Shown piece by piece: positions 49,992 to 60,677 of a stretch of DNA of 64,000 nucleotides. Source of the stretch: Diphasiastrum complanatum (Eukaryota; Streptophyta; Lycopodiopsida; Lycopodiales; Lycopodiaceae); the NCBI GenBank assembly GCA_029204225.1, contig CM055095.1:43052223-43116222 (forward strand), in the 5' to 3' direction. A program made the translations under genes and the position numbers. The notes under the pieces were generated by a model. The model was not told the origin of the DNA and did no database searches. It worked only from the letters and a program-made list of their open reading frames with translations. Each line of letters opens with the position of its first letter. The first letter of the stretch is position 1.

Positions 49992-50638
49992 TGTGAAAAT
50001 TGTCAACATTTCCTTGTCTAGTTTTAGGCCAAAATTGCTAAAAATGGCACATAGTTTAGGATCTGACTTTTCACACGTGTGAAAAAGGTCTAGATATTTT
50101 TAGTAAGTGTATTTTTTCAGTATGAAGAAGTGTCAAACTTCAAGACCTTCGAAATGAGTCCATTTTCATGTATTTTGGACATATATGCCAATTTTACCTA
50201 TATAGGGCATATTTTAGGTAAGGAGGGTCTAGAGAGAGGAGAGAGAGTCATCTCTCTCAGCTATATATAGCAGGTAGGCCGTGGAGAAACAGGTTGGAGC
50301 AGATCCATTGTATTCATTTGCTTAATGAGAGATTTTTCTATTGGGTTCTCCTTCCATTGTTGGCATTGTGTAGTGATTGAGTTCAAGCTTTGTGTGTATG
50401 ATCTTAGGTGCTTTCCAAAAGTGGTAGGCTGATGTATTATGGACTGTATAATGCTATTTTGGGCCGCACTTGATGTTTATGGAAGTTTCCATTTGTGATA
50501 AATGCTTTTTGATCAAGTTCTTTGCATTCTAGGTAGCATAGAATGTGTTGCCAATTCCTAGCTTATGTAGTTTGGAGTGCAAGCATTCAAGCCAATGATC
50601 TTGGAGTTTAGATCCACTTAGGATCTGTATTTTTCACA
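49992..50638 (+). repeat. 5' LTR, 647 bp, with promoter elements
   Basis: TGTGAAAATTG...TTTTTCACA ends. TATA box CTATATATAG at 50261-50270. An 18-bp perfect palindrome TTTTCACACGTGTGAAAA with a G-box core lies about 180 bases upstream of it (50067-50084). GA-rich tract just before the TATA box. Confidence 0.92.
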
Positions 50639-50650
50639 TGGTATCAGAGC
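50639..50650 (+). other. Primer binding site
   Basis: TGGTATCAGAGC immediately after the LTR; the standard plant copia PBS for initiator tRNA-Met. Confidence 0.95.
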
Positions 50651-51809
50651 TGGTTGGCTTCTATTTACAGTAAGTATTCCATTTTTGGTGATATTTGGAT
50701 GTTTGATCAAGTTCTAGCATGATTTTGCATTGCTTTGTTGATCAAATCTTACTAACCTTTGTTTTGTGAGTTGAACTTGTGGATCAAAAGCATATTTCAG
50801 GTCTATTGAAGATCAGAGGCTGAAAAGAAACTATTTTGGATCAGATCATAACACCTAATCATTTGTGATTGTGAGCTTGTGCATATTCAATACTAACAAT
50901 GTTCTTTTCAATCCTATTGTTGACAATCTCCATTCTTGGATGAACACTCTCCTTAAGTGGATGAAACTTCTCCTTAAGTGGATGACAAATGCTCTTTTGA
51001 GTGAGTTGTAATTCTCCTAAAGGCTGAGCAAAGCTCCCATTTGGATGAAAGATCCCCTTTTTTGGGTGAACATATTGTAAGCTCCATTGTGAAGAGCATA
51101 TTGTAAAGATTGTCATCAATTTTGGCATAAATTTTGGTGTACTTTGTTGAGCATGTAAGTAACTCTCCTTATGTAATTTGATTGGAGCATTTGCTGGAAG
51201 GTGTTAACCATTATGCAAGTGTGTTTTCAGGTTCTTAACAGGTTGAGGAACATTCTCATGTGAAGTGATCTTAGATCTACATCTAAACACCAAGATTTGA
51301 CAAGATAGTGAAGCTAGTCTTGTGATTCACTAAGTGTGCTCATTCATTCACCTCTAAATCTTGTATTTATCACTTGCTGGAGTTTATAAACTTTTAGAAG
51401 TGTGGTTTACATGTGGTTTTACAGGTTGAATCAATATCTTAGTGTGTTGATCATATGTTGATCAAGTTTGTTCATTACTAGGTAATCTTGGCATCCTAGT
51501 TTTGGGTATTTTCTAAGAATGCAAGTAACTCTTCACACCATAACTTGATTTGGTCACTTGCTGGAAAGTTTGAGAGCTTAAGCAAGAGTGTGTTCAGGTT
51601 GGTTTGATTTTGTAATCCATTCTTAGTGTGTGCAAAGTGTTGCATGTGTTTCAATCTTCCTTTCTATGCTTGGAAACCATCTAGGTTCAAGATAGAAGTG
51701 TTTTAGGGTCCTAAATCTTCATAGATCTCTTTATCTATCATTTGTTGAGAGAAAAGTGAGTGCTAAGTGCTTTAGGACAGAACCTAAAAGTTGAAGAAAC
51801 ATTAGAATC

Positions 51810-54800
51810 ATGGCTTCCAATGGTGGGATCATGCTAGAGTCTAGTGAAAGGTTGAGTTCATCAAACTACTCTACTTGGAAAGTGAGGATGGAGTCCTTAC
51901 TTGAGTTGAATGAACTCATGGACATAGTTGCAGAAATTGAAGAGAGACCTCTCACACTTCAAGAGCAACAAAGGTTTGATAAGAAGGCCAAAAGGGCTCT
52001 TCATATCATTAAAATGAATGTTACAAATGAACTTCTCAAGGAAGTTGGAAAGTGTCAAAGTGCAAGTGAGGCATGGAATGCCTTAAAGAAGCTCTTTGAA
52101 TCAAAGTCCACATCTAGGGTATTGACCCTAAGGAGACAAATATTTTCTAGTAGGCAAAGAGAGGGTGAAAGTGCTCATGCATTTATCTTGAGAGTTAAGT
52201 CCCTAAGTGATGATTTAGCATGCATTGATGAGAACATAAAAGATGGTGAAATAGTCCAAGTTATGTTGAATGGTTTGCTAAATGAACATGCTAACCTTGT
52301 GCAAAGTTTTGCCATTCAAAGAGTCTTGCCAAGTGTGGTTGACTTGCAAGAAATCTTATTGGCTGAAGAACATAGGTTGCAATCAAAGCTTGATGGTGCA
52401 TCCTTGCAAGGTGGAGGTGAAGAGGCTTTCTTCACAAAAGGCAAATTCAAGGGCAAAGGTAAAGGCAAAGGGAAATGGTCCAAAGGTGGTAACTTTGATC
52501 ATGATGATCACTCTTCCTCTTCCTCTTCTACTAAGAACAATAAGTCAAAGTTCAAGTACTTTTATTGTGGGATAAAAGGACATTTTGCAAATGAATGCCA
52601 TAAGAAACAAAATGCTAGATCTAGGTTGAGATCTAATGTACTTCTTGGAGATGATAATTGTTGTGCTAACTTGGCAAGCTTTGGTGAATCTATGGTCAAT
52701 TTTTTGGATCCATTGGATCTTGAAGATGCACTAGTGTTACCTACTAGTCATATGGAGTCATGTGGAGCTAAATTAGCATCATGTTTGTACTCTTCTACTC
52801 ATGGACTTCCAAGGCTTGGTGGTTCTTCAATGGTGCTAGATGGCAAGTGCAAAAATGGAAAAGGTAAGGAAGGAGCTAACTTCATCAATGGAGTTGATGA
52901 AGATTCTTCTTTGGAAGTGATTGTTGCTAATGACTTGTTTGTTCATATGGAAAAAGATGGAGATGCTAAGTGTCATTCTTTGCAAGAAGATGGTTGTTCT
53001 TCTAATTCTTTTCATATTGATGTATGTAATCATGTGGGAAAAGATGATGGTGCTTTGAGCATGCTTGAAGGAAATGGTTCTTTTACATCTTTTTGTGATA
53101 AAGTCATTTGTGCAACAAGTGATGTCACATTTCTTCATAAAAAGAGTAGATCAAAGGTTTCTATCATGAGACTTGGTGAGGGAGATCACAAGTCAAAAGG
53201 AAGAGAAGTATGTGAAGTGTTCAAAGTAGGATGTACTTTGAATGATGTTTTTATGAACGATAGTGAGGAAGAATCATTATCATATGACTCATTATCTAAA
53301 TCATTGAGTAGAAGTTCATGTTTGAAAAGAGAGAGTACTTCAATCACTCTTATGTTGAAGGTACTAAGGATTCTTTTCTTGGCTTCTAATATTCAAGAGT
53401 CTTCTACTTCTTATGGTGCAACTATCAAGAGGGAGGTTTCTAACTTTTGTGGTGCTAGCATTAAGAGGGAGTCTTGTGAAGGAAAGGGCAATGGAAGAGT
53501 GGTTCTTGGGAAGATCCAAAGCATGGATCTAACATCTCTTCATCAACTCAAAGCATTCTATGATTGTGGTGGATTGTTCATTCATGGTCAAGATGGCAAA
53601 AGGTTGGTTGAAGAAGACTACATGGAGCAACTCAAGTGGCAACTTCTTCAAGGCAAGGGAGATATCATTGGTGAGCTTATTGAGGTTTGTTATGAACTCA
53701 AGAGGGCTGTTTTGATTAGGTTTGATACTCATCTTCACCTACTCTACTTCATGTTAAATGGAAATGTTGGAATCTATCTTTTGGTTTATGATGGTGGCAT
53801 TGTTTTCACTAACTATAGTGAAGGGTCAAATTTGATCATTGATGAGATCTTGTGGGATCTTAATCATGTGTTTGAGAGGGAGTATCTTCAGAGTTTTAGA
53901 TCTGAAGATGTTCACATATGCAAGATCTTTGATGTCTTATTGGAAGATCAAGAGGTTGATCTTGGATTGCTTCATCAACACCAAGAGACAAGTGGCAATT
54001 CGAAGCTAGTGAAAAGCATCAAAGAAGAGACAAATGGTCAAGGCATTTTGGATCTGTTTTTACAGGTTCTTGAAGGTTCAAGTAAGGTCTTTGGAGCTGC
54101 AAGGAAGTGTCTTCTTACTCTACCTCACTTGCCTAATCTCATGTATGAACATTGTTATGTCAATGTGTTGAAATTGTCAAATTTCAATAAAACTAGTTCC
54201 ATAGTTTTGCATCCTTTGGATCTTGGAGATGGAATAGTTATCATTGCTGGTTTGTATGATCAAGTACATGAATTCATTCAGATCTTGAAAGGTATTGAAG
54301 TGGTCAATATGTTTTCTTTTGAACAAAGTTCAAGATCTAGTATTCTAGTGTTGGCAAATTGGCAACTTGTTGACATTGTAGGATCAAGCGTTGTGTGCAA
54401 ATCTTGTGGAGGTACTTCAAGTATTTCAAGTTCAGGTTTTGGTCATTCAAATGGAGTAGGGAACACATCTTTTTGGCATTCATTCACTCAAAGGCTTTCA
54501 TGGATTGAAGATCTACAAAGGCAAGGTGGTGATGGAAGTTCATTCATGGAGATACATGTTGCATTCACTATATGTATAGTGAAATGTGGAGGAGGCATGC
54601 AAACACTTGTTGATCACTTTCATTTACAACTTGTTTGCTGCTATTTTACAGAGAAACCAGAGATGGATACATGGAGGAATTCATTAATTGAGATTCTATG
54701 TTCTTTTACATGTACCATTTTTATGATTCTATGTAAAATTGATGTAAGAAATAGTGAAGCATCCTATATGGACACTATTATCTATATCAATTATGTTGTG

Positions 54801-54902
54801 TCCTATTTTGTACATATTAGGATCCTTGAGAAGAGATCTATTCTGATGATGGAGATCATTCTTAAGTTGGAACAAAGTAGTGTTGTAAAACTAGCAAGTT
54901 AA
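51810..54902 (+). CDS. Gag fused to a long unknown C-terminal region, 1,030 aa
   Basis: Start ATG 51810 (ATCATGGCTTCC). Residues 1-200 are a copia Gag core (LESSERLSSSNYSTWKVRME, then SEAWNALKKLFESKSTSRVL, VQVMLNGLLNEHANLVQSFA), followed by a Lys/Gly-rich stretch (KGKFKGKGKGKGKW). At about residue 250 a zinc knuckle reads YFYCGIKGHFANEC: the first Cys is Tyr, so only three ligands remain. From about 270 to 1030 I recognise nothing. There is an acidic, Ser-rich middle (about 270-520), a helical, mixed-charge part (about 570-720: MEQLKWQLLQGKGDIIGELI) and two hydrophobic stretches near the C-terminus (about 965-985 and 995-1012) that could be membrane segments. A run of about 3.1 kb without a stop in AT-rich DNA argues for recent or continuing coding function. 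Packaging of element RNA through the Gag part is likely. The role of the rest is unknown. Confidence 0.88.
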   Translation: MASNGGIMLESSERLSSSNYSTWKVRMESLLELNELMDIVAEIEERPLTLQEQQRFDKKAKRALHIIKMNVTNELLKEVGKCQSASEAWNALKKLFESKSTSRVLTLRRQIFSSRQREGESAHAFILRVKSLSDDLACIDENIKDGEIVQVMLNGLLNEHANLVQSFAIQRVLPSVVDLQEILLAEEHRLQSKLDGASLQGGGEEAFFTKGKFKGKGKGKGKWSKGGNFDHDDHSSSSSSTKNNKSKFKYFYCGIKGHFANECHKKQNARSRLRSNVLLGDDNCCANLASFGESMVNFLDPLDLEDALVLPTSHMESCGAKLASCLYSSTHGLPRLGGSSMVLDGKCKNGKGKEGANFINGVDEDSSLEVIVANDLFVHMEKDGDAKCHSLQEDGCSSNSFHIDVCNHVGKDDGALSMLEGNGSFTSFCDKVICATSDVTFLHKKSRSKVSIMRLGEGDHKSKGREVCEVFKVGCTLNDVFMNDSEEESLSYDSLSKSLSRSSCLKRESTSITLMLKVLRILFLASNIQESSTSYGATIKREVSNFCGASIKRESCEGKGNGRVVLGKIQSMDLTSLHQLKAFYDCGGLFIHGQDGKRLVEEDYMEQLKWQLLQGKGDIIGELIEVCYELKRAVLIRFDTHLHLLYFMLNGNVGIYLLVYDGGIVFTNYSEGSNLIIDEILWDLNHVFEREYLQSFRSEDVHICKIFDVLLEDQEVDLGLLHQHQETSGNSKLVKSIKEETNGQGILDLFLQVLEGSSKVFGAARKCLLTLPHLPNLMYEHCYVNVLKLSNFNKTSSIVLHPLDLGDGIVIIAGLYDQVHEFIQILKGIEVVNMFSFEQSSRSSILVLANWQLVDIVGSSVVCKSCGGTSSISSSGFGHSNGVGNTSFWHSFTQRLSWIEDLQRQGGDGSSFMEIHVAFTICIVKCGGGMQTLVDHFHLQLVCCYFTEKPEMDTWRNSLIEILCSFTCTIFMILCKIDVRNSEASYMDTIIYINYVVSYFVHIRILEKRSILMMEIILKLEQSSVVKLAS

Positions 54903-54904
54903 GT

Positions 54905-54915
54905 TGAAGAGGGAG
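54905..54915 (+). other. Polypurine tract
   Basis: Purine-rich GAAGAGGGAG abuts the 3' LTR start TGTGAAAA, three bases after the ORF stop; primes plus-strand synthesis in LTR elements. Confidence 0.85.
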
Positions 54916-55562
54916 TGTGAAAATTGTCAACATTTCCTTGTCTAGTTTTAGGCCAAAATTGCTAAAAATGGCACATAGTTTAGGATCTGACTTTTTACAC
55001 GTGTGAAACAGGTCTAGATATTTTTAGTAAGTGTATTTTTTCAGTATGAAGAAGTGTCAAACTTCAAGACCTTCGAAATGAGTCCATTTTCATGTATTTT
55101 GGACATATATGCCAATTTTACCTATATAGGGCATATTTTAGGTAGGGAGGGTCTAGAGAGAGGAGAGAGAGTCATCTCTCTCAGCTATATATAGCAGGTA
55201 GGCCGTGGAGAAACAGGTTGGAGCAGATCCATTGTATTCATTTGCTTAATGAGAGATTTTTCTATTGGGTTCTCCTTCCATTGTTGGCATTGTGTAGTGA
55301 TTGAGTTCAAGCTTTGTGTGTATGATCTTAGGTGCTTTCCAAAAGTGGTAGGCTGATGTATTATGGACTGTATAATGCTATTTTGGGCCGCACTTGATGT
55401 TTATGGAAGTTTCCATTTGTGATAAATGCTTTTTGATCAAGTTCTTTGCATTCTAGGTAGCATAGAATGTGTTGCCAATTCCTAGCTTATGTAGTTTGGA
55501 GTGCAAGCATTCAAGCCAATGATCTTGGAGTTTAGATCCACTTAGGATCTGTATTTTTCACA
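54916..55562 (+). repeat. 3' LTR, 647 bp
   Basis: Same length as the 5' LTR; differences by eye are C to T at 54996 (which breaks the G-box palindrome), A to C near 55009, and one in the GTAAGGAGG/GTAGGGAGG stretch. Confidence 0.93.
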
Positions 55563-57064
55563 ACACTCATAGAAGAGGTTTGGAGGAAGAATTGAGAGAG
55601 AGATGCCTCCAAAGAGGATGATTGAATATGTTGCAGATGGATGTGTTCAAAAGAAATCCGTGAGCTGGATCTTCACAAGAGACATGAGGATATGGTGGAG
55701 ATTGTGTGCATGTTTGAGAGATATTTTCCGACTTCCATTATGGAATCACACGTGCATTTATTGGTGCACTTGGTTGAATAAGTTTCTATTGCTGGTCCAG
55801 TGCACACTAGGTATAAGTGCATAAATTTTCTTTTGCATCTGTATTTAGACTAAATCAATTGATATATAAACTCATTAAATAAAACCCTTATTTTTAACCA
55901 TTTGTGACTTTTTAGGTGGATGTTCTTTATGGAAAGATACATGAATGTCTTAAAAGATTTTGTTTGTCAAAAGGCAAGGCCTGAAGGTAGCATGTCAGAG
56001 GGATGGTTAGTACATGAATCTCTCTTTTATGTTACTGAAATTTTGCACCAACTACATCCATCTACTCCACTATTGTGGCATGATGAGGAAGTCGAAGAGG
56101 TAACTAGTGGAAAACCTCAAGGGATGGGAAAGGTCCATAGGTTGGCACCCTTCCAACGAGAAAACATTTATACATTCATGCTTTATAATTGTGTAGTTGT
56201 GGATAAATGGTTAGACCTATATGAAAAACTAGAAAGCGCCAACGATAGAATAGAGGTAGACACATGGCCTCAAGTTCACATGATCTTGAGCCATTGCCCA
56301 AGCAATGCACTATAGAGTGGATGCATGACACACTACAAAAAGCAACAAAGAGGGACAAAAATATCGAACGCAAAATGAGACTTTGCAAGAGGATGCAAAT
56401 GGAAGGTATTATTCTTTAAATACTTTATTATTAAAAAATTCTTGTTTATAGCAAATTTGTTTGATCATTTTGAAACACCATGTTCATTCACAATGATTAT
56501 TTATGAGATTCATGTTTGTCATGTGGTAGTGCAAAATATAGAATGCTATATGGGCTTTTGGTTTCCACTTTCGTGTGGAAAGAATTGATAACAAGAGAGT
56601 CACACATGATTGTGGTGTAATAGTATCTTTTTCCAACAAGAAAGTCAAAGCAGTGCATGAGATCGGAATCCCATCTCAGGAGACATAGAATACGTAGGAA
56701 CTATAGAAAATATTTATGATGTGTCATTTGGTGAAAGTGGACACTATTTTTTATTTGATGTGAAATGGTTCAAGGTAGTTTGTAGAGGGCCAAATGCAAC
56801 CGTAAAATCGGATCCAAGTGGATTTTTTGCGATTGATTCATCAAAAACATTGAACATGGAGTCCTTTGACACATTAGTGTTGCCTCTTCACTGTGAGCAG
56901 GTGCACATGCTATGCTATCATGTTTTTCACTTTATTGCAAGTGACTTCAGTATTTGAGTTTTCAATATGTTCTAAAATAGTGATTTTTGCAGATAAAAAT
57001 TGATTATTGCAATTTTAAATAAAATTGATTCTTGCAATGCTTTCAAATGATTGTTATTTAGCCA
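55563..57064 (+). pseudogene. CACTA tnp2 copy C, right half (DUF4218/DUF4216-like)
   Basis: After the LTR element tnp2 resumes and reaches the downstream region: FERYFPTSIMESHVHLLVHL, VE*VSIAGPVHTR, then intron 55811-55915 (105 nt, GTATAAG...TTTTTAG, splits an Arg codon). It continues WMFFMERYMNVLKDFVCQKA, then RPEGSMSEGW, typical of DUF4218. Further on, ENIYTFMLYNC, NPISGDIEYVGTIENIY and SFGESGHYFLFDVKWFKV fit DUF4216. Several stops. The sequence after 56993 repeats the end of unit B. Confidence 0.85.
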
Positions 57065-57239
57065 AAATAGAATCTCATTTATGGTCAACTAAGTGAAAAG
57101 AATAGACATAGTTTGACTTTAATCCCATTTTTTTGGAGATAGTGTCGGTGAAGATAGATGTATGGCTTCATGTTCCAAGAAAATTCTCATTTTTTAACAA
57201 ATATTGCAAAGGTAGTAAATCACTAAAAGTATGTGAGTT

Positions 57240-57500
57240 AATGAAATCACTACCACAAACTATGACAAAATCAAGTGTTTCATCATAGTCAATCCCCTTG
57301 AATTGAGCATATCCCTTGGCAACTAGTCTTGTTTTATAATTGTTCACACTACCATCTTGATTAAGCTTGATCTTAAAGACCCATTTGCAAACAATAACAT
57401 TTCGTATCTTTGATGGAGGATCAATAATTTTACAAGTATCTCAAACAATGCATCATATACTCACTTTTCATTACATCAAATCACTCTTTTGTTGCTACAG
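57240..57500 (-). pseudogene. Copia RT N-terminal scrap
   Basis: Minus strand [20 protein letters not shown], then [21 protein letters not shown]; frame broken elsewhere. No other pol domains attached. Confidence 0.75.
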
Positions 57501-57544
57501 TTTCATTCACACTTGAAGAAACATCATCAAACTTAAGGTAGTAA

Positions 57545-57856
57545 TAAGGGCAATAAAAATTAAACCATCATGAACTTGTAATTGCTTCTCTCTTCCTTGT
57601 ATTTGAGTCTTAATGGTTGCATTTGGGCTCTGATACCATGTTGATATCAGAGGTTATGAACCTCATTTGGGTACTAAAACATTGAAAAGGCATCAAAGGT
57701 TAAGGGCAATAAAAATTAAACCATCATGAACTTGTAATTGCTTCTCTCTTCCTTGTATTTGAGTCTTAATGGTTGCATTTGGGCTCTGATACCATGTTGA
57801 TATCAGAGGTTATGAACCTCATTTGGGTACTAAAACATTGAAAAGGCATCAAAGGT
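57545..57856 (-). repeat. 156-bp tandem duplication spanning leader, PBS and LTR end
   Basis: 57545-57700 and 57701-57856 appear identical. Each contains minus-strand TGGTATCAGAGC (57627-57638; 57783-57794) preceded by an LTR end ...GATATCAACA. The rest of the LTR would extend to the right but its start was not found. Confidence 0.85.
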
Positions 57857-58310
57857 TTCACTTATATCTAATAGATAGAAAACTAATACACAATTCAACT
57901 ATTTTGCATCTAATTGGCAAGAGCTTTTGAACACCACAATAAAACTAGAAATAATTGATCTTCGCATCATGTCACACAAGTGGAAAGTATAATACTTTGT
58001 TCAGATTTAGATCTATTCATTAGACACAAAAATTATCAATCTACCAATCATAATCCTCTCTTATGGTTTAGGTATATCCTAGAATCTGAGTTTAAGATTC
58101 AACAATCCCAACTCTCCAGATTCCCGAAACCATACCACATCATAAGAGTACATCATGAGAATACATTACAATTCTTAAAAGACACATGAGTTGTTCACAA
58201 AGTCTTTTCCATCTGGAAAGTTCCAGACTTTTACAACTCACACACGATGCCAATATAAGGATTGTAATCTAAACTTACTTTAGACATGGCACAAATTGTC
58301 ATTCCAAAGC

Positions 58311-58630
58311 TTACGCATTCAACTTTGTCTTCCTCAATTATTGCCTCTCCATCAATGTTATGTCCACCTTTCATTGTCAATAAGATTGGTGAATAGATAG
58401 TTGGTTTTGAAAACCAAGCTAACTTTGAAATTTGAGGAACTCCTCGTCAGAAGGAAGATCATTTTTTTTGGCGCATTTCCTCTGCATCCATTTTCAAGCA
58501 ATCTTTCTTAGAATAAAACTCATCCTTATTTACATCGTCAACACCAGGAAGAAGATCATCATCATCATAATCGATTATATCTTAAAATTCATGAAGCTCT
58601 TTGTTCAAAATGCAAAGAGTCTTGACCTCT
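58311..58630 (-). pseudogene. Diverged copy of the gene fragment at 316-638
   Basis: Aligns base for base with 316-638 with scattered substitutions and small indels (shared TCCATCAAT.TTATGTCCACC, CATTTTCAAGCAATCTTTC, CATCGTCAACAC). The frame is broken. Homology begins at the predicted splice donor of the first copy and ends inside the exon. Confidence 0.8.
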
Positions 58631-58800
58631 TCGCCGAAAGTGATGATAACCCGGGCGGAGCTTAACAAAATAATTCAAAAATCTGTAGATATTTTGTCTA
58701 CATCTCTTTCTCTACCTGCACATATTTTTTTTGTCAAAGGGGAGAGGATTTCTACCTTCTTAAATGCACCAAGACGATGTACCAGGCAGCGACATCATAG

Positions 58801-59076
58801 AAGGATGGATGGCACAATAGAATTGTTAGAGGAGGGAGAGTAGTTGAAGGCCTATACTATGGCCAAGTTGAAGACATGATAAATACATACAACCTTCTAG
58901 ACCAGACACAATCAGTAATGGTTTATTCACACCTGGTGAGAGCAATCCAATTTCCCATGGAGCCTATCCCTGGATATCATGACATGTTCCGATTATCCAC
59001 CGATGTGTATGAAAACATATACAACAACATGTCGTACGAAGATGACATTGATCAAGAAGACTTTCTTAATGTTTGA
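58801..59076 (+). CDS. Unknown terminal exon
   Basis: After a possible acceptor (CATCATAG at 58800) the frame reads KDGWHNRIVRGGRVVEGLYY, then GQVEDMINTYNLLDQTQSVM, IQFPMEPIPGYHDMFRLSTD and an acidic end SYEDDIDQEDFLNV. Not recognised; could be a host-gene or element exon. An overlapping frame 58601-58843 lacks this coherence. Confidence 0.3.
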   Translation, partial: KDGWHNRIVRGGRVVEGLYYGQVEDMINTYNLLDQTQSVMVYSHLVRAIQFPMEPIPGYHDMFRLSTDVYENIYNNMSYEDDIDQEDFLNV

Positions 59077-59880
59077 AATCAGAATGCAAGTAACCTTTCT
59101 GTCTTAGATTGATTCATTTGGTACTTTCATAGTACTCATTTTGATAAGTACCAATTTGGTACTTTAGATCACTTATCTATCAGTATTCTGAAATTTTTAT
59201 TTATAAATTCAAGCTATGCTTTTTGGTACTATCGGAGTCTCAATCATAATGCTTTTGGTATTGACTGAAAGTGACTTTTCCATTCGAAAAACAAATATTG
59301 CTTGTTTAAAACTCCAAAGTACTTGTTCATAAATTATAGATTTTCTGTTCGGTACTTGAGTACCAAATTTGGTACTATCTAAGTACCAATTCTGGTACAT
59401 TTGTAACCGTCTGAAATTGCACTTAAGTCTCAAAAACAGATACTTCATGTGGAGTCTTTAACACTATATTCATCTTTAACACCTTTAATACCCCTTCACT
59501 CTTAAGCATGAACTAAAAACCATCCAAGGAGCACAAACTGTAACTTTAATAAACTCCACCCATACGATCATTTGTAGATCATGCTAAAATATGCATGTGA
59601 ACACATAAATACCAGTAATGTTGCAAGGAGCACAAACCCTAACATCAAGTTCTCCTACCCTATCTGTGACTCAAAAAATCATGCTGAAATCTGGTTGTGA
59701 ACATTTACAAGCACCAACATACGATTTATAGGTTGAAGAATGCCTCAGCCTTTCAACCTTCATCCCAATAGATCAGGAAGCTGCAAATGAAACTCAAAGC
59801 CGCTCAAGAATGAAATAGCCATTCAAATCTATGCAGTATATCATATATTGATGTTTTGTATATGTAACATGTACAAAAAA
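59077..59880. other. GTACC/GGTAC-rich non-coding block
   Basis: Between 59120 and 59400 the motif GGTACT or AGTACC occurs about nine times in both orientations. A similar block is at 61570-61790. No ORF of note. Confidence 0.55.
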
Positions 59881-59882
59881 AA

Positions 59883-60149
59883 TTGGTTGCATGGGGGGTC
59901 GAAGCGGTACGAGTGCCCTTCGACCTCAACAAAGTAGTTCACAACAAGAGGGGACATATCGTCCTCACAGTTGAACAAAGGGTTTCTTCTAGTAAAGGCA
60001 ATAGGGATTCGCGCATGGAACTAACCCATGAGCCATGGGTACAGAGTTTCCTTCACATACCAGAGGGCCATTTCAGCATTGCACTCTACGGAAGGGTCGA
60101 AAGATTTTATGGCCAAGCAGTTCTCGTAGTTATTTTTAATGACTTGTAA
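59883..60149 (+). CDS. Small unknown ORF
   Basis: 88 codons (VAWGVEAVRVPFDLNKVVHN, then EPWVQSFLHIPEGHFSIALY). No motif recognised. It converges tail to tail with the phosphatase-like gene on the other strand, three bases apart. May be chance. Confidence 0.22.
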   Translation: MVAWGVEAVRVPFDLNKVVHNKRGHIVLTVEQRVSSSKGNRDSRMELTHEPWVQSFLHIPEGHFSIALYGRVERFYGQAVLVVIFNDL

Positions 60150-60152
60150 TGT

Positions 60153-60677
60153 TTATCGTCTACAAGTATGGTGTTTGATGCGTCTAACTCTGGTCATAAT
60201 TTTCATACCTCCCACAGGTTCTTCATAAATACTGGCACCCCCAGTTAATGTGTAAAATAGTGAGCTACCTTTGAAAATTATTTGTTGCATTTCTTCATGG
60301 AAACAGGGACGCAGTATTTTCATGACCTTCGAATATCTCATGCTGCTCCATATAATGATTTGCACTCCCGCTTCAGCTAGTTTTTGGAAAAACACATTAG
60401 CCCCATGCCTCAAAAAATAGTAACAATGTGCGTGCACTCGAATTACGTTTCTTTTGAAGCAATTTACAAAAGGGCCATTTGGAAATGTTCGGTAAGTGTT
60501 TAGCAACACCCTGTTTATATCGAGCATGACCAACCTACCAGCCCTAGCTGGAATGTCATTAGCATGGGTGGCCCTGGTCGACATTGGATTCTCGTCTTTT
60601 ATCCACCAAGGGGTATGTGCTACAAACACATAAGAACAATAAGATGACATCACCATAATGAGATTCACAGTGTGCAA
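60153..60677 (-). pseudogene. FCP1/HAD-type phosphatase domain
   Basis: RLVMLDINRVLLNT matches HAD motif I as seen in plant FCP1-like proteins (LDLNGVLL type), with the second acidic residue replaced by Asn. HAHCYYFLRHGANVFFQKLA then leads to VQIIIWSSMRYSKVMKILRP, the motif II region IWSS. Motif III was not found and the frame ends in a basic tail. FCP1-family enzymes dephosphorylate Ser/Thr, classically the RNA polymerase II tail; the Asn change makes activity doubtful. The Gln/Glu-rich sequence upstream (60834-61500) is probably the N-terminal exon. Confidence 0.5.

Larger units (their letters stand above)
49992..55562 (+). mobile_element. Intact non-autonomous LTR retrotransposon (Gag-only type), 5,571 bp
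   Basis: Has two 647-bp LTRs (49992-50638, 54916-55562), a PBS, a 1.16-kb leader, one 1,030-codon ORF, a PPT (GAAGAGGGAG) and a perfect ACACT target duplication. By eye the LTRs differ at only three positions, so insertion is recent. No protease, integrase, RT or RNase H is encoded, so it must be mobilised in trans. Known plant analogues are the terminal-repeat retrotransposons with a gag domain (TR-GAG). The long extra coding region after Gag is not typical of those as I know them. A second member starts at 62298. Confidence 0.93.

Noticed and set aside
50859-51128. Minus-strand open frame repeated at 63117-63443
   Set aside because: Lies in the untranslated leader of the Gag-only element and is repeated only because the leader is; HPLKE-like repeats come from short direct repeats in the leader.
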